From Thiomicrorhabdus sp. (GTDB lineage Bacteria; Pseudomonadota; Gammaproteobacteria; Thiomicrospirales; Thiomicrospiraceae): 12,978 nt of DNA. The notes under the pieces are model-generated. The model saw nothing but the letters and a program-made list of their open reading frames with translations, was not told where the DNA came from and made no database searches. The position numbers and the translations under genes are program-made. The stretch is from contig JAKITH010000015.1 of assembly GCA_021648185.1 (NCBI GenBank), positions 1 through 12,978 on the forward strand, given 5' to 3'. Shown piece after piece: positions 7,888 through 12,978 of the stretch (its first letter is position 1; each line of letters starts with the position of its first letter).

Positions 7888-9435
7888 ATGAAAGCCATAT
7901 TTTATGTAACCGATGAAGGGCTAACTTGCTATAAAGAGCAAGAGACCATTGTGGATGTTTTTCAGTGGGAAGAGTCGACCTTAATTGATTCCTATTTGGC
8001 GGAGCTGCCAGAAGAGACACAAGTCTCTTTGGTCATTGATGTCGTGGAAGAGGAGATCTATTTTGAATGGGCTCCTAAATTGTTGCCTTGGGAGAAAGCG
8101 GCATTTTTAGCACGTCGTAAAATGCGCTTTCAAAGTGACGAATTTGTGTTAACCAAATTGCAATGGACGAACTATCAAAAAGAGAGCGAAGGTGGTCGAA
8201 AAGAGGAGTTAATCCTAATTTCTTTATTGGCAAACGATGAGGTTTTTTCTGGATTTTTAACCAAGTTGGAAGAAGCACAAATCTTGGTAACGGATATTTA
8301 TTCCAAACCTTTCCTACTGGTTGATTACTTTAAAAAGCGGGTCAAGGCGCATTTAAAACTGACTAAAAAAGAGTTAGAACAACCTGTTTTAGTGGTCAGT
8401 CGAGTGTCGAAATATGCTTTTAGGCAAATATTCTTCTATGAAGGGCATTTAAGAATCAGTCGTTTGGTTGAGCTAGATCACGACACTACCGATATGACGC
8501 GTGCATTGGTGCATGAAACCAAATTAGCCATCGCCTATGTGCGCAGTCAAAACTTGATGCCTGCAGACAGTGATGTCGGTCTGGTTTTTTTAGACAGTGA
8601 CGAAACGTTATTGGCGGGGCTGTTTGACGCTTGCCAACAAGAAGGCTTGCTCCCTGATGGAAAAGAGCCAAGCTTATTTAAAACCTTAACCTTTAATGAA
8701 TTGACTAAAAATAAGCAATATTGCAGTTTTGATAACGCTCGCTGTTTCTCTAAGCCCGCGATGGTGGACTTTATTTTAACAGACCGCCCAGCGGGGTTTT
8801 ATTCGACGAAATACATTGAAAAAATTAAAGGCTTTGTTTTAGGCCGGCAGGCATTTATTGCGCTTAATATTTTATTATTGCTTGGAGGGCTTTATTACAT
8901 TGTCATTTCTAGTGTAGACGCTTATGTAAGCTGGGAGAAGCAGACCATATTAGAGCAAAAAATTGCAGACCATCAACGTGAAGTGACTCGCTTAAAAGAG
9001 GTGGTTAAATTTCAAGATGATGCTCAACAGGTTAAGGCATCGGTGGAGTTTTCGAAAGCCATTTTAGACCTAAAGCTCGATCGTATTGTTAATTTTGATA
9101 TTTATCAGTGGAGTGAGGTGTTTGAGCGACATGAGCATATTCAGATTTCTCGTATGGATTGGAATTTACGAGAACGTTTTGACAGTCGTAAAAGTGAAAT
9201 TACACTTAATGGATGGGTATTCCCTTTCTATGATGCTTATAAAGACCCCGTTAAATGGGTGGATGCATTTATTGAAGATTTTAGAACGTTACCTGGTGTG
9301 GAAGAAGTTATCTTACAAAAAGAGCCTTTAAATCGAAACTTAAGTCAGCAGTTGATTATTGAGGCCACTAAAAAGCCCGTTGACGCACTTCCATTTACGG
9401 TAAAAATAAGAGTAAAAGACGTTGAACTTAAGTAA
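7888..9435 (+). CDS. mshI: MSHA biogenesis protein MshI (PilM-PilN/GspL-like)
   Basis: This is an alignment-subcomplex protein. Residues 1 to about 315 are soluble and probably cytoplasmic, in the place of the actin-like fold of PilM/GspL, but I see no clear nucleotide-binding motif. A single membrane helix follows at about 322-344 (A-L-N-I-L-L-L-L-G-G-L-Y-Y), then a coiled-coil stretch at about 348-375 and a PilN-like periplasmic domain to the end. One protein therefore covers the roles that PilM and PilN share in type IVa pilus systems. The ATG abuts the mshG stop (TAGATG) and the 3' end overlaps mshJ by 14 bases. The sequence is divergent; identification rests on architecture, length (515 aa) and position between mshG and a PilO-like gene. 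Confidence 0.78.
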   Translation: MKAIFYVTDEGLTCYKEQETIVDVFQWEESTLIDSYLAELPEETQVSLVIDVVEEEIYFEWAPKLLPWEKAAFLARRKMRFQSDEFVLTKLQWTNYQKESEGGRKEELILISLLANDEVFSGFLTKLEEAQILVTDIYSKPFLLVDYFKKRVKAHLKLTKKELEQPVLVVSRVSKYAFRQIFFYEGHLRISRLVELDHDTTDMTRALVHETKLAIAYVRSQNLMPADSDVGLVFLDSDETLLAGLFDACQQEGLLPDGKEPSLFKTLTFNELTKNKQYCSFDNARCFSKPAMVDFILTDRPAGFYSTKYIEKIKGFVLGRQAFIALNILLLLGGLYYIVISSVDAYVSWEKQTILEQKIADHQREVTRLKEVVKFQDDAQQVKASVEFSKAILDLKLDRIVNFDIYQWSEVFERHEHIQISRMDWNLRERFDSRKSEITLNGWVFPFYDAYKDPVKWVDAFIEDFRTLPGVEEVILQKEPLNRNLSQQLIIEATKKPVDALPFTVKIRVKDVELK

Positions 9436-10075
9436 CTTTTTATCCGACCCGTTACTTAAACGCTTTTTTTTACGCGTAGTGGTTGTGTTGATCATTTTAA
9501 CGGCTTTTTTAGCGGGTGCTTGGTACGCTTATGGTGAAGTAGAAAAAGAGTTACAGGCACAGGAACGCCCTAAGGTTCAAAAATTGAATGGGTTGCAAAG
9601 TGAGGTAAAATTTTTACAGCGACAGTTGATGTTATATCGACAATATGGAGATAAGTATCAAGAGTTAGTCAAAAAAGGACTGGTGAAACAACAAGATAGA
9701 GTGTTTTGGACGGATTCATTGATAGAACTCTCTGAACAATACTTAATTCCCAGCTTAAAATTTACATTTTCAGCTGAAAAACCCTTAACCAGTGCGCTGT
9801 TTGCTAGTATTAATATTCCCAATAGGGCTTTTTATTACAGTCGTTTAAAGCTCAGCATGAGTTTACAGCATGAGGAGGACTTGATTCGAGTGCTTGAAAC
9901 GATCAGTCAAAACATTTCCCCTTTTTACCTGGTCGAGAGCTGTAAAACCAAATTGCTAAATGGCAGAGCACATGTACAAGCCGATTTTAATTTATTAAAG
10001 GGAAATGTATCCGCAGATTGTACGTTGATTGTTTTTCATTCTCATGCTTCAGTACAAAAAGCAAAAATGAGATAA
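9422..10075 (+). CDS. mshJ: MSHA biogenesis protein MshJ (PilO/GspM-like)
   Basis: This is a bitopic inner-membrane partner of MshI in the alignment subcomplex. It has a short cytoplasmic N-terminus, a membrane helix at about 17-38 (V-V-V-V-L-I-I-L), a coiled-coil segment (about 40-75), then a periplasmic PilO-type domain with the usual Y-Y-S-R-L-K-L-S-M-S-L strand and an L-I-R-V-L-E helix. The start is taken as TTG at 9422, inside the end of mshI, because no ATG precedes the membrane helix in this frame; the first in-frame Met would remove it. Two cysteines (C174, C200) fall in the periplasmic domain and could form a disulfide. At 217 aa it is a typical length for the family. mshK follows 13 bases downstream. 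Confidence 0.82.
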   Translation: MNLSNFLSDPLLKRFFLRVVVVLIILTAFLAGAWYAYGEVEKELQAQERPKVQKLNGLQSEVKFLQRQLMLYRQYGDKYQELVKKGLVKQQDRVFWTDSLIELSEQYLIPSLKFTFSAEKPLTSALFASINIPNRAFYYSRLKLSMSLQHEEDLIRVLETISQNISPFYLVESCKTKLLNGRAHVQADFNLLKGNVSADCTLIVFHSHASVQKAKMR

Positions 10076-10088
10076 ATAGGCGTTTTAA

Positions 10089-10676
10089 ATGAGTATTAAA
10101 CAAGTGGTCATATTGATTGGATTTATCGTTGGGATGTCAGTTTCCAGCTTTGTTTATGCAGAAAACATGAACAATAGTGAGATAAAAAATAATCTAGACA
10201 GTACGCAACAACTTAAAAAAGTCTTTTTATCGAAAGAGACGCGAGAAAAAATTGACCAGCAAAGAGAGGCTTATCTGAACCCTGTGGTTGAAAAAAAGAC
10301 CATCAAACTGTTAGCAAAAACAGGTGGCACAGCGGTTCCTAAGAAAAAACGTATTTATATTCCCCCCAAGGTAAACGTTTCGTTAGTCATGGTTAATCCC
10401 GACGGTTCTCGCTTGGTTCGCGTTAACGATAAATACAACCGCTCTCCCTCTAAGCACATTAAAATGGATTTTTCGAATAGCACCGCGCAGGGTGTGCCAG
10501 TTAATGTTCAGGGAAGAACACAAGTGGTGCCTGTGGGAAGTACACTGTTAACACGAAAAAACAAACTGGTTAAAACCTATAAGCTTGAACAAGCAAAACG
10601 TAAAAGATCAGCACCCAAAACGGAACAAAAAGCCGTGAAACAGCGATTAGAACAAGTGAAGATGTTACAACCCTAA
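10089..10676 (+). CDS. mshK: Small exported basic protein in the MshK position
   Basis: The protein is 195 aa with a classical signal peptide: K4, a hydrophobic core (V-V-I-L-I-G-F-I-V-G) and a likely cleavage after V-Y-A near residue 24. The mature part is strongly basic. It has a Lys-rich start, a central segment with V-S-L-V-M-V-N-P-D-G-S-R and Q-V-V-P-V-G-S-T-L, and a C-terminal Lys/Arg/Gln-rich helix (about 160-195). In MSHA operons a small exported MshK follows MshJ, and the N-x-D-G-x-R...V-x-V-G-x-x-L pattern recalls PilP/MshK-like beta domains. The symbol is mainly positional: the sequence is weakly conserved, and the length is well above the roughly 100 aa I recall for Vibrio MshK. 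A weak AGG precedes the ATG. The stop TAA shares its last base with the rmuC ATG. Confidence 0.55.
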   Translation: MSIKQVVILIGFIVGMSVSSFVYAENMNNSEIKNNLDSTQQLKKVFLSKETREKIDQQREAYLNPVVEKKTIKLLAKTGGTAVPKKKRIYIPPKVNVSLVMVNPDGSRLVRVNDKYNRSPSKHIKMDFSNSTAQGVPVNVQGRTQVVPVGSTLLTRKNKLVKTYKLEQAKRKRSAPKTEQKAVKQRLEQVKMLQP

Positions 10677-12160
10677 TGAATGATGTTAGCGCTCCAATTC
10701 TCTCCTTAATTCTTTTGCTGGCAGGAATGGGTGTTTTTTTAGCCATTAAACTTTTCCGAAGCCAAAAACAACAGCAACAAATTGCCCTGCAGCTGCAGCA
10801 ACAAAGCGAGCAACTGATTCGGCAAGAGGCTTTGGTGGAGCAACTTGCTGAACAAAAAATGCAAAATTCCTTGTTAAATCAGCAATTGGCTGAACTCCAA
10901 TCCATTAAATCGGTATTGCCACATAAAGAGACTCAGCTCGATGAGTTGAAAGCGCAATTGCAACAAAAAGAGCATGACTTAAATCAACTGCGTAATGAGC
11001 TGAATTACCATGAGTCGCGAGTGGCTGAGTTGACCGTACTACTGGAAAATGAAAAGAGTCACTCCCAAGAAAAACTCGCACTGTTAGAGAGCACGAAAAA
11101 ACAACTGGCCAATGAGTTTGAAGTGCTCTCCAACCGTATTTTTGAAAGCAAGCAAGCGCAGTTCACTCAGCAAACCCAATCGACAATGGACGCTATTTTA
11201 AAACCCGTTCAAGGCTCATTAGAGGCATTTAAGCAACGAATTGAGTTGGTGCATAAAGAGGACGTAAAAGAACGCGCCAGTCTAACGGAGCAGTTGCGAC
11301 AACTGCACACCTTAAACCATCAAATGAGTGAAGAGACGCAAAACTTGACCCAAGCCTTAAAAGGCGACAGTAAGCTTCAAGGAAACTGGGGCGAGTTAAT
11401 TTTAGAACGACTGCTCGAACGCTCAGGATTAACGGAAGGTGTTGAGTTTGATCGTGAAAAAAGCTTTACCGATGAATCGGGTAAACGTTTAAGACCCGAT
11501 GTTATTTTAAATCTGCCCGATAATAAACACGTGGTGATTGATTCCAAAGTATCGCTGTTGCACTATGAACAATCGTTAAACAGCAACGATGAAACCGCGC
11601 GAGCCAGTGCATTAAAGCAACATCTTCAAAGCTTAAAAAACCATATTGATACCCTTGCGGACAAACGGTATGAATCCTTAGACCAACTCAATGCCCCCGA
11701 TTTTGTCTTGATGTTTATTCCGATTGAAGGGGCGTATTTAATGGCGATTGAAGCGGACGCCAGTATTTTTGAAACCGCATTTGAAAAACGGGTGGCGGTG
11801 GTTACACCCACCACCTTGTTTACCAGTTTAAAAACCATTGAACAGTTGTGGCGTTATGAGCGTCAAAGTGAAAATACGCTGAAACTCATTAAACGTGCCG
11901 CCGAAGTACACGATAAGTTTGTAGGGTTTGTTGAGAGTTTTGAAAAGGTCGGCAAACAGTTACAAACGGCACAAAATACTTATGAAACGACTCGTAGCCA
12001 AATGTTATCAGGCAAAGGTAATTTGGTTAGACAGGCCGAAATGCTTAAAGAGTTGGCGGGTAAAACCAAAAAAGAGATTCCAGAACATCTTTTAGAGGAG
12101 GCAGAGAGTGGCATGGATGAAGTCAGTCCAGCGTTATTAAAAGAAGAGTCATCTGTTTAA
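10676..12160 (+). CDS. rmuC: DNA recombination protein RmuC
   Basis: RmuC-family proteins limit inversions and rearrangements at short inverted repeats and are predicted endonucleases. The N-terminus has a membrane helix (about 5-26, L-I-L-L-L-A-G-M-G). A long Gln/Glu/Leu-rich coiled coil follows (about 30-225), then the conserved RmuC domain (about 230-470) opening with G-N-W-G-E-L-I-L-E-R-L-L-E. The PD-(D/E)xK-like core is visible as R273-P-D275-V-I-L followed by V-I-D289-S-K291. Later landmarks are F-I-P-I-E-G-A-Y and V-A-V-V-T-P-T-T-L. The length (494 aa) is normal. The start codon overlaps the mshK stop (TAATG), making it the last gene of the pilus transcript. G+C is slightly higher than in the msh genes. 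No functional tie to pili is known to me; co-transcription is what the sequence shows. Confidence 0.95.
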   Translation: MNDVSAPILSLILLLAGMGVFLAIKLFRSQKQQQQIALQLQQQSEQLIRQEALVEQLAEQKMQNSLLNQQLAELQSIKSVLPHKETQLDELKAQLQQKEHDLNQLRNELNYHESRVAELTVLLENEKSHSQEKLALLESTKKQLANEFEVLSNRIFESKQAQFTQQTQSTMDAILKPVQGSLEAFKQRIELVHKEDVKERASLTEQLRQLHTLNHQMSEETQNLTQALKGDSKLQGNWGELILERLLERSGLTEGVEFDREKSFTDESGKRLRPDVILNLPDNKHVVIDSKVSLLHYEQSLNSNDETARASALKQHLQSLKNHIDTLADKRYESLDQLNAPDFVLMFIPIEGAYLMAIEADASIFETAFEKRVAVVTPTTLFTSLKTIEQLWRYERQSENTLKLIKRAAEVHDKFVGFVESFEKVGKQLQTAQNTYETTRSQMLSGKGNLVRQAEMLKELAGKTKKEIPEHLLEEAESGMDEVSPALLKEESSV

Positions 12161-12177
12161 ACAGGGTTCTGGATTGA

Positions 12178-12615
12178 TTAATTGACCACTCTATAAGACA
12201 TACAGAGCCATTTTTTGTGTTGTAACAAAGCGTTTTGATAGCGAACTTGTAAAGCATAGGGCAGTTCGAGTATTTCAATGAATTGATACCCCATCTTGAG
12301 GTAGAAGGCTTTGAGGTGTGGCAGCGGAAAGGTCATTATCTGGCGAGCTTTGGTTTGTTGCTGGATGAATGCTATGAGCCTGCCAGCAATGCCTTGGTTG
12401 CGCCAAGCTGTTTCAATGTATACACCATGCAACCAATCGGCGCTGTCGGTTATTTTCTTAAGTTTAGCAACCCCTATAATGGCTTGGCTGGAGGGATTGT
12501 TTAAACGCACAATGAATACCGTATCGTCCGGTTGTGCTTGGTTTTGCTTATGCCGTTCTGTATCTTGCCTCTGGCCTGTTTCAGCACCATCGGGCGGAGC
12601 AGGCCGTCTACTCAC
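12178..12615 (-). CDS. GNAT N-acetyltransferase with truncated, replaced N-terminus
   Basis: The last 115 or so residues of this 145-residue frame are a GNAT fold: motif A reads R72-N-Q-G75-I-A-G78-R-L (acetyl-CoA pyrophosphate loop) and motif B reads F104-Y-L-K-M-G109-Y. From D30 (D-D-T-V-F-I-V) the sequence looks like the central GNAT strands, so the first strand and helix that normally precede it are missing. Residues 1 to about 25 (Met, then R-R-P-A-P-P-D-G-A-E-T-G) are an accidental reading of the opposite strand of a hydrolase gene, so the ATG at 12615 is probably not native. The real coding part ends near 12525-12550. The gene converges on rmuC with 17 bases between the stops. It is either disrupted or cut by an assembly join. 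The substrate cannot be deduced. Confidence 0.7.
   Translation of the reverse strand: MSRRPAPPDGAETGQRQDTERHKQNQAQPDDTVFIVRLNNPSSQAIIGVAKLKKITDSADWLHGVYIETAWRNQGIAGRLIAFIQQQTKARQIMTFPLPHLKAFYLKMGYQFIEILELPYALQVRYQNALLQHKKWLCMSYRVVN
12525..12550. other. Junction between two unrelated genes (breakpoint or assembly chimera)
   Basis: GNAT homology on the minus strand fades upstream of about 12528, and DUF457-like hydrolase homology on the plus strand starts at about 12531-12552. Both genes would need their 5' ends on the far side of this point, yet each instead runs into the other. Composition also shifts: the line 12601-12660 has 33 G+C of 60, against 25 of 60 in a sampled mshN line and 28 of 60 in a sampled rmuC line. 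No insertion sequence, tRNA or clear repeat marks the join. Confidence 0.65.
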
Positions 12616-12978
12616 TGGCAGAACAACGCGGTCATCACGTCGAACGTCTGCAGGTAAAACCCAGCTTCGGTAACCGCCATGTGTGGAAGCTGATCTACGA
12701 ATATGACGGGCGGTATTATGTCGATGCTGTGAGATTACTGATGAACACCGAGTACATCATCGGTACTTCCATACAGAAGCTGGATGTGAGACGGGACTTC
12801 CCATGGTTGCCTGAAGACAGTCAGCAGGCGATCGATATCGAACGTTTCCGCTGGTTCTCTGACGGTTATCTTGCAGTCAGTCGGCGCAATCCGAAGCTGA
12901 TTATGGACGTGCGTTATTCTTATTTACCGAACCGAATCAACTCGATGTGGGGCGTGAAAGTGGACAAGCAGCTGATCG
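12531..12978 (+). CDS. DUF457/YdjM-type membrane metal-dependent hydrolase, fragment (both ends missing)
   Basis: A plus-strand frame open from 12516 to the window end, without stop, encodes a hydrophobic stretch (about 12531-12581, A-Y-A-V-L-Y-L-A-S-G-L-F) followed by Q-H-H-R-A-E-Q. A soluble domain follows with V-K-P-S-F-G-N-R, W-K-L-I-Y-E-Y-D-G-R-Y-Y-V-D-A-V-R, D-I-E-R-F-R-W-F-S-D-G-Y and D-V-R-Y-S-Y-L-P-N. This matches, from memory of the family, the C-terminal half of DUF457/YdjM-type inner-membrane 'metal-dependent hydrolases', proteins of roughly 330-350 residues. The N-terminal membrane half with the putative metal ligands is absent, replaced by antisense GNAT sequence. The first possible start is GTG at 12534, which looks fortuitous. 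The 3' end is cut by the window. G+C is higher than in the msh genes. The substrate is unknown. Confidence 0.6.

Larger units (their letters stand above)
3..12160 (+). other. MSHA-type pilus assembly operon (mshM-L-N-E-G-I-J-K) with rmuC
   Basis: Nine genes run in one direction with spacings of -14 (M/L), +2 (L/N), -4 (N/E), +11 (E/G), 0 (G/I), -14 (I/J), +13 (J/K) and -1 (K/rmuC) bases. No intergenic space is large enough for a usual terminator, so a single polycistronic mRNA with coupled translation is likely. The promoter lies upstream of the window. No rho-independent terminator hairpin is evident in the 17 bases between rmuC and the convergent GNAT stop. Inferred from spacing only. Confidence 0.8.

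Noticed and set aside
7885..7890. Possible mshG-mshI fusion
   Set aside because: A TAG stop lies directly before the ATG; they are two adjacent genes, each of normal length.
9086..9331. Plus-strand 81-residue frame inside mshI
   Set aside because: Out of frame within mshI; no domain, and the mshI frame is continuous through it.
12158..12182. Bidirectional terminator between rmuC and the convergent GNAT gene
   Set aside because: Only short AT-rich symmetry (around TTAATT) is seen; no GC-rich stem with a T tract.
12283..12673. Plus-strand frames opposite the GNAT gene
   Set aside because: The antisense GNAT frame shows motifs A and B, whereas these frames are composed of chance codons and cross the junction.
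1..12978. tRNA, rRNA, CRISPR array, insertion sequence or attachment site
   Set aside because: I looked for cloverleaf ends, regularly spaced repeats and transposase motifs on both strands and saw none; nearly all the sequence is coding.

Overview
The window carries most of an MSHA-type (mannose-sensitive haemagglutinin-like) type IV pilus assembly operon, all on the + strand, from a fairly AT-rich gammaproteobacterium. The taxon is inferred from the msh gene set and from AT-rich codon use; sampled 60-base lines give 42% G+C in the mshN-like gene and 47% in rmuC. A sulfur-oxidising lineage such as the Thiomicrospira group is possible but cannot be shown from sequence alone.

Layout: bases 3-1082 are the 3' part of an MshM/ExeA-type AAA ATPase that continues into a membrane helix and a SPOR-like domain. 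Then follow mshL (secretin lipoprotein, 1069-2748), a very long mshN-like TPR protein (2751-4994), mshE (assembly ATPase, 4991-6679), mshG (inner-membrane platform, 6691-7887), mshI (7888-9435), mshJ (9422-10075), a small exported protein in the mshK position (10089-10676) and rmuC (10676-12160). Every junction from mshM to rmuC is an overlap or a gap of at most 13 bases, so this reads as one transcript with extensive translational coupling. No promoter, pilin gene or prepilin peptidase lies inside the window; the operon start and the pilins must be elsewhere.

How the genes work together: MshE hydrolyses ATP at the cytoplasmic face, probably gated by c-di-GMP through its N-terminal MshEN-type domain. 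MshG is the platform in the inner membrane, and MshI/MshJ (PilM-PilN-like and PilO-like) form the alignment subcomplex. MshM-SPOR and MshN cross the inner membrane and reach the periplasm, and MshL is the outer-membrane pore. Compared with the Vibrio order (mshI-J-K-L-M-N-E-G...), the I-J-K block sits after G and L/M are swapped.

Beyond rmuC the window changes character. A convergent GNAT acetyltransferase gene (12178 to about 12540, minus strand) loses its N-terminus at about 12525-12550. From there a more GC-rich + strand reading frame encodes part of a DUF457/YdjM-type membrane metal-dependent hydrolase, open to the window end. Two unrelated genes are joined head-on, each lacking its 5' end. 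This is either a recombination breakpoint or an assembly chimera and should be checked before anything past about 12525 is interpreted.
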